From assembly GCA_049515555.1 (NCBI GenBank), contig JBEKTY010000078.1, positions 1 through 36,709 on the forward strand: a stretch of DNA of 36,709 nucleotides. The letters are read 5' to 3'. The position numbers were made by a program, and so were the translations under genes. Below, piece after piece: positions 6,885 through 14,759 of the stretch. The DNA is from JBEKTY01 sp049515555. Lineage in GTDB: Bacteria > Planctomycetota > Planctomycetia > Pirellulales > Thermoguttaceae. The notes below the pieces were generated by a model. It did not search any database and was not told the origin of the DNA. It saw nothing but the letters and a program-made list of their open reading frames with translations. Position 1 is the first letter of the stretch; the number at the start of each line of letters is the position of its first letter.

Positions 6885-9431
6885 TTACCGGTTGTCGCGA
6901 TGAGTCCGTCCCGCCGCCGCCTTCAGATGCTTGATGGCGGCCCTGGTGGTCTCGAGCTGCTCGCCGGCGCCGGGGGCACCGGGCGACTGCGCGGCGATCC
7001 GCGGCAGGTGCTCGGCCAGCGCCTCCAAGGCCCGCAGGGCTTCGGCCCGGCGATTGGCATTGGGGTGCAACTCGCCTACGGCGCAGGTCGCGATGATCAG
7101 GTTGCGGCGATAACGTGCGTCCGGGGCCAGGTCGGCCAGCAGCGGGATCAGCAGGGCGGCCGCGCGGTCGAAGGCCGCCAACGACTGCTCCGCGTGTCCT
7201 CGTTCCTGCTCCATTTGGGCGATATTGATGAAGACTTCCGCGGCCCCGACCTGATACTCCGTGACCGAGGGATTTTTTTCAGCCAGCGGCTCGAGGACGT
7301 CGCGGGCCTGGGCATACAGGCGCAGGGCTTCGTCATGACGCTGCTGGAAGCACAACAAATCGGCCTGCTTGCGGCAGCAGACGGCAAGCGCGTAGGAGGC
7401 GTCCAAATCGGCAGGCGCGGTCTTGACCAGCGCGGTGAACAGTTGTCGCGCCTTGTCCAAGGCCGCTTGGGCGGTGTCGACGGAGTTTTCGCCCAGCGCC
7501 AGCATGGCGAGGTTGAAGCAGCCCATGGCGAAGTCCCGCCGGAGCTTGGCGTCGGCCTTGCCCGCCACGAGCAGCCGGCCGCGGATGGTCTGCGCCTCTT
7601 CCATCGACTTGCGGGCCTGGGCCGGATCGTGTTCCTTTTCCACCAGCCCGATGTTCATGTAGATGTTGGCCAGCAATCGCTGGAAATCGAGGCGCTGCGG
7701 CGCCTGTTGGGCCAACCGCCGGCGCAGATCGACGGCGGCCCGGTAGGCTTCCATCGCCTGCGGGAACTGCTGTTGCTTGTGACATGCGCGGCCCAGGGCG
7801 TTGAGCGTGTCGCCCAGGGCCTTCAGCCGGTCGGCATTAGTGGGCTCGTCGGTCACGAGCCCGACTTGGATTTGCCGCGCGCTCTGGTAGCAGGGGATAG
7901 CCTTGCCGGGCGACTCGACCTCTTCGGTAATCAGGCCCACCCGGAAATGCGCCATCCCCAGCTCATCGCGCAGCGATTCGTTGCCCGCGCTCCGAGCGAG
8001 GAACTTCTGGTAATAGTCCCGCGCTCGGCACAAGAGATCGCGGCGCAAGGGCTGCATGCCGGGCTGATTCAAGAGGGTTTCCTCGCTGACCCTCGTGAAC
8101 AGGTCGTCGACCGCCTGTCTGGCTTGCTGCAGACTTCCTTCGGCGTGGGCCTGCGCTCGGCGGGCGTCTTCCAGGGCCAGCGAGGTGCGGACGTAACCGA
8201 TCGTTGCCGCGGCCAGCCCGAACAGCAGGCAGGCCAGTGCCGTCGCCGTCGAGGCGGCCACCAGCGGGTTCCGCCGGCACCACCGTGCGAACCGCTCCAG
8301 CCGGCCCACCGGCCGCGCCTGGATCGGCACGCCGGCCACAAATCGCCCCAACTCGTCGGCCAAGGCCCGCGCCGTCTCGTACCGCGACGAGGGCTCCTTC
8401 TGTAAGCATTTCAGGCAGATCGTTTCCAGGTCGCGCGACACGCGATTGTCGAACTTTCGGGGGCTGGGCGGCTCGTCCTCGATGACCTGCTTCAGCAGCA
8501 TCGGCACGCTGCCGCGAAAGGGATGCTCGCCCGTCAGCAACTCGAAGAGAATCACGCCCAGCGAATAGATGTCGGTGCGCCGGTCGGCGGCGTGGCCTTG
8601 CCCTTGGGCCTGTTCGGGCGACATGTAGGCCGGCGTGCCGAGGATCTGCCCTTCCAGGGTCATGCTCGCCTCGCCCGATTCCCGCTTGGCCAGCCCGAAG
8701 TCCGTGACGTGCGGCTCGCCCGCGCGGTCCATCATGATGTTGCCGGCCTTCAGGTCGCGATGGATGATGCCTTGCTGGTGGGCGTAATCGAGCGCCGCGC
8801 TGACCTTTGCACACAGCCGGGCCGCATCGCGATGGGAGAGCCGTTGTCCGGCCAACCACTTGTCCAGCGACAGTCCTTCGACGAAGTCGCTGACGATATA
8901 CACGAAGTCGTCGGCCAGTCCCACCTCGTGCACGCTGACGATGTTCGGATGGCAAAGCTGCGCCGCGGTGCGGGCCTCGCGGAGGAACTTCTCGACCTCC
9001 GCCAGGTTCAGCCGGCCCTTGTGCGGGATCTTGACCGCCACGATGCGATCCAGTTGCAGATCGTGGGCCTTCCACACCGTGCCGAACCCGCCCGATCCCA
9101 ACGGCTCGAGCAACTCGAAATGGCCGATGCTCCTCGGCGTCGCCGCCGCCTGGCCGTCGCCGGTCGACCAGGCCTGGGTCTGGTCGGCAACCAAGTCCAG
9201 CTTGTTGCCGCAGGTGGCGCACGTCACCTCGGCGAGCCGGGCATCCGGCGCCAAGACGCTGCGCTCGTGGCAGTACGTACAATAGATATGCAGGGCGTGC
9301 GCCGCGGCTGGGGGAGTCTCCGAGACACCGCCCGCGGCCGGCGTGCCCTGGGTGTCCGGTGCCGGCAGGGCGGCATCGACGGGCCGTTTCTCGGAGCGGG
9401 ACAGACCATCCCCTCCCCACGGGTCGGTCAT
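6885..9431 (-). CDS. Membrane Ser/Thr protein kinase with TPR-like repeats
   Basis: An 848-residue Hanks-type kinase. The N-terminal region has a small zinc-ribbon-like motif (YCTYC and CATC, about residues 51-74). The kinase domain spans about residues 104-370: glycine loop GSGGFGTVW, VAVK, IIHRDLKAGNIM, DFGLAK and TPAYMSPEQAQ, all catalytic residues intact. A single membrane helix (ASTATALACLLFGLAAATIG, about 389-413) follows. The C-terminal 430 residues are mostly helical repeats of TPR type (for example LGRACHKQQQFPQAMEAYRA) and would lie outside the cytoplasm, where they may sense a ligand or scaffold partners. The start at 9431 is preferred to an in-frame ATG at 9506. The 210-base gap to the barrel gene (6675-6884) shows no clear signal. 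Confidence 0.94.
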   Translation of the reverse strand: MTDPWGGDGLSRSEKRPVDAALPAPDTQGTPAAGGVSETPPAAAHALHIYCTYCHERSVLAPDARLAEVTCATCGNKLDLVADQTQAWSTGDGQAAATPRSIGHFELLEPLGSGGFGTVWKAHDLQLDRIVAVKIPHKGRLNLAEVEKFLREARTAAQLCHPNIVSVHEVGLADDFVYIVSDFVEGLSLDKWLAGQRLSHRDAARLCAKVSAALDYAHQQGIIHRDLKAGNIMMDRAGEPHVTDFGLAKRESGEASMTLEGQILGTPAYMSPEQAQGQGHAADRRTDIYSLGVILFELLTGEHPFRGSVPMLLKQVIEDEPPSPRKFDNRVSRDLETICLKCLQKEPSSRYETARALADELGRFVAGVPIQARPVGRLERFARWCRRNPLVAASTATALACLLFGLAAATIGYVRTSLALEDARRAQAHAEGSLQQARQAVDDLFTRVSEETLLNQPGMQPLRRDLLCRARDYYQKFLARSAGNESLRDELGMAHFRVGLITEEVESPGKAIPCYQSARQIQVGLVTDEPTNADRLKALGDTLNALGRACHKQQQFPQAMEAYRAAVDLRRRLAQQAPQRLDFQRLLANIYMNIGLVEKEHDPAQARKSMEEAQTIRGRLLVAGKADAKLRRDFAMGCFNLAMLALGENSVDTAQAALDKARQLFTALVKTAPADLDASYALAVCCRKQADLLCFQQRHDEALRLYAQARDVLEPLAEKNPSVTEYQVGAAEVFINIAQMEQERGHAEQSLAAFDRAAALLIPLLADLAPDARYRRNLIIATCAVGELHPNANRRAEALRALEALAEHLPRIAAQSPGAPGAGEQLETTRAAIKHLKAAAGRTHRDNR

Positions 9432-9743
9432 GCCTGACCTCCCAAGCAATGAACCAGGCTTCGCCGCCGCTGAAGGGTCCGGCCGACGGCGCAACGATCG
9501 GCCCAAACGGCTCTCCTCTGAGTCTGAATGCGCGGCCCACGGAAGTCAAGCCGGGGCCGACGCCTGATCGCCTTTCCGTCACAGCTTCGGTGGCCAAGCA
9601 ATCACCGGGTTGCTCCCCGGACGAAACTTGGCAGCAGCCGCGCCGCTCCGTTGTAAAGTCGTCGGCGGGGGCTCTGGCCCAAGTCAGCGAAAGCGGTTAA
9701 AGTACTAGAGGTTGGCAATTGGGGCGAGGGCCGTACAAGCGAT

Positions 9744-9866
9744 CCCCCTCTCCCTCCGGGAGAGGGCCGGGGTGAGGGGAACCTGTGTCGGTCCCGAAAC
9801 CTGGAGCGGCAATGTCCTCACCCATTTCCCCTCACCCTAACCCTCTCCCGGCGGGAGAGGGGACCG
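9744..9866. repeat. Pair of inverted CCCTCACCC/GGGAGAGGG hairpins
   Basis: Two members of the family also seen at 90-124, in opposite orientation (9744-9780 and 9828-9866), separated by about 47 bases. They lie in the divergent spacer 9432-9876 between the kinase and trpG/pabA. The second ends ten bases before the ATG at 9877, and its GAGAGGGG is the only purine-rich stretch near that start, so it may serve as the ribosome-binding site. The rest of the spacer (9432-9743) shows no gene. Confidence 0.75.
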
Positions 9867-9876
9867 GGGCCTGAAA

Positions 9877-10470
9877 ATGATTCTCCTCATCGACAATTAC
9901 GATTCGTTCACCTACAACCTGGTTCAGCGGCTGGGGGAGATCGACCCGGCGCTCGACTTGGAGGTGTACCGGAACGATCGGATCACGCCGGACGAGATCG
10001 AGGCCAAGCGGCCTACGCACCTGATCATTTCGCCGGGCCCCTGTACGCCGGACGACGCGGGGATCTCGCTGGAGTGCGTGAAGCGGTTCGCGGGGCTGAT
10101 CCCGCTGTTGGGTGTCTGCCTGGGCCACCAGGCCATCGGACAGGCCTTCGGGGGCAAGATTGTCCGCGCCGGGCGGTTGATGCACGGCAAGACCGACATG
10201 ATCCATCACGACGACCGCGGCCTGTGCGAAGGGCTGCCGAACCCCTTCGAGGCCACGCGCTACCATAGCCTCGTCATCCAGCCCGATACTCTCAGCGACG
10301 AGTTCGACCTGGCGGCCTGGAGCCACGCGCCGGACGGCACGCTGGAGATCATGGGGATTCGCCACAAGCGGTTCCCGCTGTTCGGCGTACAGTTCCATCC
10401 GGAAAGCTTTTTGACGGCTTGCGGAACGAAGATTCTGGAACGGTTCCTGGCGGTGAGCAGGGAGCTATGA
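9877..10470 (+). CDS. trpG: Anthranilate/aminodeoxychorismate synthase, glutamine amidotransferase subunit
   Basis: A 197-residue class I glutamine amidotransferase. It releases ammonia from glutamine for the chorismate-using partner subunit (TrpE, giving anthranilate, or PabB, giving aminodeoxychorismate). The start LLIDNYDSFTYNLVQ is diagnostic. The nucleophile is Cys81 in GVCLGHQAIGQAFGG; His174 and Glu176 lie in QFHPES. The partner subunit is not in the window, so TrpG and PabA cannot be told apart; many bacteria use one protein for both. The last residues and the stop codon fall inside a palindromic repeat (10458-10563) that also supplies the start of lnt. A chorismate mutase lies 2 kb away. 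Confidence 0.95.
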   Translation: MILLIDNYDSFTYNLVQRLGEIDPALDLEVYRNDRITPDEIEAKRPTHLIISPGPCTPDDAGISLECVKRFAGLIPLLGVCLGHQAIGQAFGGKIVRAGRLMHGKTDMIHHDDRGLCEGLPNPFEATRYHSLVIQPDTLSDEFDLAAWSHAPDGTLEIMGIRHKRFPLFGVQFHPESFLTACGTKILERFLAVSREL

Positions 10471-10563
10471 GCTGTGAGCTGTGAGCAGTGAGCAGTGAGC
10501 CATGAGCAGCAAAGGTGATAGCTCACGGCTCATAGCTCACAGCTCAAAGCTCATAGCTCCTAG
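10458..10563. repeat. GAGCTATGAGCTGTGAGC inverted repeat at the trpG-lnt junction
   Basis: The left part (10458-10505) is a run of GAGCTGTGAGCAGTGAGC units; the right part (10517-10563) is its approximate reverse complement, so the RNA could fold into a long hairpin. The repeat contains the trpG stop (10468-10470) and the annotated lnt ATG (10502), and encodes the first 20 or so residues of Lnt. Confidence 0.8.
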
Positions 10564-12532
10564 CACGTTGGGCTGCGCGGCGTTGGGCGGGGCGCTGCTC
10601 TGGTTGGCGCTGCCGCCGGTGGACTGGTGGCCGTTGGCCTGGCTGGCGCCGATCGGCTGGGTGTATCTCGTCCGCCTGGAGCGGCTACCGGCCTGGCCAT
10701 ACCAGTGGCCGGTAAAGATCCGGACTGTCGGCCTGTTGATCCTTGCGGCCGTCCTCTTTGCCGCTTGGCTGGCCGTCAACTGGTATTTCCAGGGCCTTCA
10801 GTATCGCGGCTACTGGCTGGCCGAGTTGCTCTTCTGGCCGCTGGCTGGCCTCTTGTTGCTGGCGGCAGTGCGGTTGGCCGGGGGCCGGCCCTACGTCGTG
10901 TTGTGGCTGGTCGGTTTCTTCTTCTGGCTGGCGGCGCTGCATTGGTTGCGGCTGCCGCATTGGGCCACGGGGGTCGGCTGGATCGCCCTGAGTTTCTATT
11001 TCGCTTTCTATCTGCCGCTGTTCATCGGCGTGGCAAGGGCGGCGGTGCACCGGCTGGGCGTGCCGGTGATCCTGGCGGCCCCGGCGGTGTGGACCGGATT
11101 GGAGTTGGCCCGGGCCCATCTGCTGACCGGCATGACCATGGCCAGCCTGGCGCACACCCAGTATCGCTGGACGAGGTTGATCCAGGTGAGCGACCTGGCC
11201 GGTGCGTTCGGGGTGAGCTTCGTAGTGATGTTCGTGGCGGCCTGCCTGGCCCGCATGGCCCCTCTGCCGGCCGACGGTTCTGAAAACCAAGCCTGCGGGA
11301 AACCAGCCCTCACCCTAGCCCTCTCCCGAACGGAGAGGGGACCGAAAACGAGCGGCCGGTGGTCGTTCTGGCCCCTGGCGCCGGCGGCGGGCCTGCTGGC
11401 CGCCGTGCTGGCCTACGGCAGCCTGCGGACCGCGGGCGACAATACGCTGCCGGGGCCGCGGATCGCCCTGGTCCAAGGCTCGATCGACACCGAGATGCGC
11501 AGCGACGAGGCCTTGCAGGAAACGATCTATCAGGAGTACGACCGGTTGTCGAAGGAAGCGGTGGCGAAGTTCGGCCGCCCGGACCTGGTCGTGTGGCCGG
11601 AGTGCATGTTCACGCGGGGGCCCTGGCGGCGGTGGTATACGCGCGACCTGGATGCCGCGCAGCCCGAGGAGCTGGCCGACATGCCGCCGGCCGAGTTCCG
11701 GCAAAGGCTGGCCAAGGCGGTCGATGAGAGCCGGGCGGTGCTGGGCGCCACGGCCCGGCAGCTCGGCGCGGCCATGCTGCTGGGCGTCGACCGCCAGCAT
11801 TTCGGCCGGGAGGGTGTGCGATTTTACAATTCGTCGGCCTATGTCACGCCCGGCGGCGAGCTGCGGGGCCACTACGACAAGGTGCACCTGGTGATGTTCG
11901 GCGAGTACGTGCCCTGGGCCGACTACTTCCCCCGGCTGCAACAGCTCACGCCGCTGCCGGTCAGTGTAACGGCCGGCCGGCAGCCGGAAGCGTTTTTCTT
12001 GCCTATTGTATCCGGCACACTCCGTGTGCCGTCCGTCGGCACACGGAGTGTGCCGGATACATTTCCCGGCGGGGTCTGGATTGCGCCCAATATCTGCTAT
12101 GAGAGCGTGCTGTCGCACGTCATTCGGCGGCAGATCACGAAGTTGGCCGAGCAGGATCGCGAGCCGGACGTGCTGGTGAACCTCACCAACGACGGGTGGT
12201 TCTGGGGCTCCAGCGAGTTGGAGATGCACCTGGCGTGCGGGGTGTTCCGGGCGGTCGAGTGCCGCAAGCCTTTTCTGATTGCGGCCAACACGGGCATCTC
12301 GGCGTGGATCGACGGCGAGGGGCAGGTTGTGGAACGGGGCACGCCCCGGGTGCCCGACGTAATCCTGGCCCGTGTCCGCCTGGATCGCCGCCGTAGCCCC
12401 TACTTGCAATTCGGCGACTGGCCGGCCGGCGTCTGCCTGGCGGTCTTGCTGCTCTTCGCCGTGGCCGGCGTCTCGCGCAGACGCGTGCCGATCCACCGCT
12501 CCAACTCATCCCAGTCGACGGGCGGCAACTGA
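10502..12532 (+). CDS. lnt: Apolipoprotein N-acyltransferase
   Basis: A 676-residue inner-membrane enzyme that adds the third acyl chain to the N-terminal Cys of lipoproteins. The N-terminal half has six or more hydrophobic helices (such as LGGALLWLALPPVDWWPLAW). The C-terminal half is a nitrilase-type domain with the catalytic triad Glu367 (VVWPECMF), Lys460 (HYDKVHLVMFGEYVPW) and Cys532 (APNICYESV), and VNLTNDGWF. Family members are usually 500-550 residues. Part of the excess comes from repeats in frame: residues about 269-281 (TLALSRTERG, DNA 11307-11344) and residues 503-520 (DNA 12008-12060). The first 20 or so residues come from another repeat, so TTG at 10568 (LGCAALGG) may be the true start. 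The last 133 bases overlap aroH on the other strand. Confidence 0.93.
   Translation: MSSKGDSSRLIAHSSKLIAPSTLGCAALGGALLWLALPPVDWWPLAWLAPIGWVYLVRLERLPAWPYQWPVKIRTVGLLILAAVLFAAWLAVNWYFQGLQYRGYWLAELLFWPLAGLLLLAAVRLAGGRPYVVLWLVGFFFWLAALHWLRLPHWATGVGWIALSFYFAFYLPLFIGVARAAVHRLGVPVILAAPAVWTGLELARAHLLTGMTMASLAHTQYRWTRLIQVSDLAGAFGVSFVVMFVAACLARMAPLPADGSENQACGKPALTLALSRTERGPKTSGRWSFWPLAPAAGLLAAVLAYGSLRTAGDNTLPGPRIALVQGSIDTEMRSDEALQETIYQEYDRLSKEAVAKFGRPDLVVWPECMFTRGPWRRWYTRDLDAAQPEELADMPPAEFRQRLAKAVDESRAVLGATARQLGAAMLLGVDRQHFGREGVRFYNSSAYVTPGGELRGHYDKVHLVMFGEYVPWADYFPRLQQLTPLPVSVTAGRQPEAFFLPIVSGTLRVPSVGTRSVPDTFPGGVWIAPNICYESVLSHVIRRQITKLAEQDREPDVLVNLTNDGWFWGSSELEMHLACGVFRAVECRKPFLIAANTGISAWIDGEGQVVERGTPRVPDVILARVRLDRRRSPYLQFGDWPAGVCLAVLLLFAVAGVSRRRVPIHRSNSSQSTGGN
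11307..11344. repeat. CCCTCACCC/GGAGAGGGG repeat inside lnt
   Basis: Same family as the intergenic copies at 90-124, 9828-9866 and 24338-24372. Here it is read through in frame and encodes ALTLALSRTERGP, in the segment between the last hydrophobic helices and the nitrilase-type domain of Lnt. Confidence 0.85.
12008..12060. repeat. Perfect 23-bp-arm palindrome inside lnt
   Basis: Arms 12008-12030 and 12038-12060 are exact complements around a 7-base loop. The core GGCACACTCCGTGTGCC is a variant of the GGCACACGGCGTGTGCC palindromes found between genes at 17168-17226 and 25891-25999. It encodes 18 residues (503-520) between catalytic Lys460 and Cys532, and the frame stays open. Confidence 0.92.
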
Positions 12533-12888
12533 GAGAGGTCGGGCCGCAGACTCACGGCCTCCTTAACGTACACGTGGACGATCTCGCTCGCCGGCCGGTC
12601 GGTATTCCAGTGCAGCATGATGCGGATGCAGCGGCGGAGCGAGCCGGGCACGTCCAGCTCGTGGTTGCACATCAGCGCCACCTCGAGCCATCCCAACTGC
12701 CGGGCGGCCATGGCGGGAAACTCCGCGTCCAGGTCCGAGCTGGTGGAAAAGATCGCGCTGGCCACGTCCTCCGGGCGGATCCCGTTCTGGCGGATCATCA
12801 GGGCGAGCAGTTCCCGCGTCGCCCGGAGGATGTCTTCGCGGGTATTGGCGTCGGCAGTCGTGGCCCCGCGGACTCCGCGGCATGGCAT
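12400..12888 (-). CDS. aroH: Chorismate mutase, AroH type
   Basis: A 162-residue protein of the trimeric AroH family, which rearranges chorismate to prephenate for Phe and Tyr synthesis. The start MPCRGVRGATTADANT matches the family N terminus, including the active-site Arg of RGATT. Also present are STSSDLDAEFPAMAARQLGW, the Cys/Glu strand ALMCNHELDVPGSLRRCIR and the C-terminal HVYVKEAVSLRPDLS. The core is about 122 residues, as in Bacillus AroH. The last 40 residues are an extension whose DNA is the antisense of the lnt 3' end (133-base convergent overlap). The ATG at 12888 is preferred, with GGAG about 13 bases upstream; an ATG at 12963 would add 25 atypical residues. Confidence 0.93.
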   Translation of the reverse strand: MPCRGVRGATTADANTREDILRATRELLALMIRQNGIRPEDVASAIFSTSSDLDAEFPAMAARQLGWLEVALMCNHELDVPGSLRRCIRIMLHWNTDRPASEIVHVYVKEAVSLRPDLSQLPPVDWDELERWIGTRLRETPATAKSSKTARQTPAGQSPNCK

Positions 12889-13006
12889 CGGATGGTTCTC
12901 CGGGCGGAACTGGGAACGAAACAGGATGTTATTAGTGTACCGCCGCGATGGGGAAAGTGCCACTGTGGCGATTACATAGTTTCTGTTGGGGAAGGTGGAA
13001 GATTGG

Positions 13007-13044
13007 TAGGGTGGGTCGAGCGGTAGCGAGCCCCATACGAACCA
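13007..13044. repeat. GGTAGGGTGGGTCGAGCG repeat
   Basis: Reverse-orientation relative of the right part of the repeat at 1-60 (GGGTGGGTCGAGCGGTAGCGAGCCCC form). It directly abuts the MITE-like element at 13047, just as the related repeat at 1-60 lies about 100 bases from the other copy. Confidence 0.7.
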
Positions 13045-13046
13045 AC

Positions 13047-13167
13047 TTAACCGGGACTATTCACCGGGGCTCGTAGTGACCCGATTTATCGGGTCTGGAG
13101 GGTGTGAACAGGTCAAGGACCGCATGAATGCGGCCACTACGAACGATTGGTGAATAATCCGGGTTAA
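13047..13167 (-). mobile_element. MITE-like 120-bp element, copy 2
   Basis: Inverted copy of the element at 157-276, with the same terminal repeats (TTAACCGGGACTATTCACC and GGTGAATAATCCGGGTTAA) and the same internal hairpins (CCGATTTATCGG, CCGCATGAATGCGG). Where the two copies differ, paired positions are partly compensated: the CCCGA/TCGGG stem is perfect here and imperfect in copy 1. No target-site duplication is obvious beyond the TTAA ends. Confidence 0.75.
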
Positions 13168-13200
13168 GCGAGTGGAGCGTTGCAAGTTGCGGATTGGTCG

Positions 13201-13319
13201 GTCCCCTCTCCCTCCGGGAGAGGGTTAGGGTGAGGGCCTTCAGCCGCGAGAATGCCCTGCCTTGCTTGTGCGACTTCCCCACGCCCTCACCTCCTGCCCC
13301 TCTCCCAGAGGGCGACGAG
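13201..13319. repeat. Pair of inverted CCCTCACCC/GGGAGAGGG hairpins upstream of the fab cluster
   Basis: Copies at 13201-13238 and 13284-13319 lie in opposite orientation. With the repeats at 13007-13167 they occupy most of the 568-base spacer between aroH and the fabZ-like gene (12889-13456). The remainder holds a candidate promoter at 13348-13376 and no gene. Confidence 0.75.
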
Positions 13320-13347
13320 AGTTGGCGAAGAACCGCCGCGTCCGCGG

Positions 13348-13376
13348 TTGTGGAACCTTGCGCGGGCCGTTATACT
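13348..13376 (+). promoter_or_regulatory. Sigma-70-like promoter of the fab-like cluster
   Basis: -35 TTGTGG (13348-13353), a 17-base spacer and -10 TATACT (13371-13376). Transcription would begin near 13383, about 75 bases before the first gene. This is the best-matching promoter seen in the window. Confidence 0.55.
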
Positions 13377-13456
13377 TCCATGTTTTAGGACCGCGTGGCC
13401 GGGCCAATGCGTAAAGTGCTGGCTTTTCGGCCGCCGCAACCGCCGCCACCGCCGCC

Positions 13457-13954
13457 ATGCGTTTTACGCTCATCGACCGAATTGTCGAGTTTCAGCCGGG
13501 CGTGCGGATCACCGCCCTGAAGTCTCTGACGATGTCCGAAGAGTACTTGGGCGACCATTTTCCGAACTTTCCCGTCTTGCCCGGTGTGTTGATGTTGGAA
13601 GCCATGACCCAGGCGGGCGCGTGGCTGATCCGGCTGAGCGAGGATTTTGCCCATAGCATGGTGGTCTTACGGCAAGCCGCGAACGTAAAATATGGCCAAT
13701 TCGTCGAGCCCGGCCAGACGCTCACGGTGATCGCCGAGATCCTGTCGCAAGACGAGCGCGAGACGAAGATCAAGGCCCAAGGGATGGTGGATGGTCGGAC
13801 GACGGTCAGCGGCCGGCTGGTTTTGAGCCGGTATAATCTGGCCGATCGCGATCCGGCCGATGCGGATACCGACGAGAGCCTGCGGCAGGAGATGCGGGAT
13901 TTGCTGAACGTGTTGTATCAACCCGGGCCGCCCGTGGTGCCCACGACCGGATGA
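13457..13954 (+). CDS. FabZ-like 3-hydroxyacyl-ACP dehydratase (first copy)
   Basis: A 165-residue hot-dog-fold protein. The FabZ signature is clear: GDHFPNFPVLPGVLMLEAMTQ holds the catalytic His and, further along the helix, Glu. It would remove water from a 3-hydroxyacyl chain on the carrier protein. The C-terminal 35 residues (DPADADTDESLRQEMRD and on) are an acidic extension beyond the fold. It shares its overall plan with the fourth gene of the cluster but is clearly diverged, so the two probably have different chain specificity or form a heteromer. The stop overlaps the next start in ATGA. No strong ribosome-binding site precedes the ATG. Confidence 0.88.
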   Translation: MRFTLIDRIVEFQPGVRITALKSLTMSEEYLGDHFPNFPVLPGVLMLEAMTQAGAWLIRLSEDFAHSMVVLRQAANVKYGQFVEPGQTLTVIAEILSQDERETKIKAQGMVDGRTTVSGRLVLSRYNLADRDPADADTDESLRQEMRDLLNVLYQPGPPVVPTTG

Positions 13955-14715
13955 GCCTAGCGATGCGATTGGAAGGAAAGACGGCGCTGGTGACGGGGGG
14001 TAGCCGGGGGATCGGCCGGGCCTGCGTGGTGCAATTGGCCGCGGAGGGGGCCGTGGTGGCCCTCGTGTACCATGCCAATCAGGCGGCGGCCGAGGGCCTG
14101 GTGGCCGAGTTGGTGGCTGCGGGCCGACAGGTCCGCGCCTTCCAGGCCGACGTCCGCGACCTGGCGCGGGCGCACCAGATCGTCGACCAGCTCTTCGACG
14201 AGTGGAAACACCTCGACGTGCTCGTGAATTCGGCCGGAATCGTGCAGGACGGCCTGTTGGGGGCCATGACCGAGCAGCAGTGGCACAACGTGCTGGAGAC
14301 CAATCTGACGGGCACTTTCAACTACTGCCACGCCGTGACCCAGCCGATGTTGATGGAGCGGAAAGGCAGCATCGTGAACATGTCGAGCACGGCGGCCGAG
14401 TTCGCCTCGCGGGGGCAGGTCAACTACGCCGCCAGCAAGGGGGGGATCGACGGTTTGACCCGCGCACTGGCCAAGGAATTGGCCCCCCGCAAGGTCCGCG
14501 TCAACGCCGTGGCCCCGGGCATGATCGAGACCGACATGAGCCAGGTGGTCCGCGGCATCGCGGGCGAGCAGATCAAGGGCGTCATTCCCATGAAGCGGAT
14601 CGGCAAACCGGAGGAGATCGCCCGCGTGGTGGCTTTCCTGGCCAGCGACGACGCCTCGTACATGACCGGACAGGTTCTGCGGGTCGACGGCGGCCTGAGC
14701 CTGGGCGGATATTGA
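13951..14715 (+). CDS. fabG: 3-oxoacyl-ACP reductase (FabG type SDR)
   Basis: A 254-residue NADPH-dependent short-chain dehydrogenase. It shows the cofactor motif TGGSRGIGRA, the NSAG strand end, and the catalytic Ser-Tyr-Lys set in MSSTAAEFASRGQVNYAASK. PGMIETDM and the C-terminal YMTGQVLRVDGGLSLGGY are those of FabG rather than of general SDRs. It reduces the 3-keto group of the carrier-bound chain. The start at 13951 overlaps the previous stop by 4 bases; an ATG at 13963 would remove four residues and is equally compatible with the fold. Confidence 0.93.
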   Translation: MSLAMRLEGKTALVTGGSRGIGRACVVQLAAEGAVVALVYHANQAAAEGLVAELVAAGRQVRAFQADVRDLARAHQIVDQLFDEWKHLDVLVNSAGIVQDGLLGAMTEQQWHNVLETNLTGTFNYCHAVTQPMLMERKGSIVNMSSTAAEFASRGQVNYAASKGGIDGLTRALAKELAPRKVRVNAVAPGMIETDMSQVVRGIAGEQIKGVIPMKRIGKPEEIARVVAFLASDDASYMTGQVLRVDGGLSLGGY

Positions 14716-14759
14716 CATCAACCGTGTGGTCCTATGACATTTTGTGGAGATTGAGCGCA

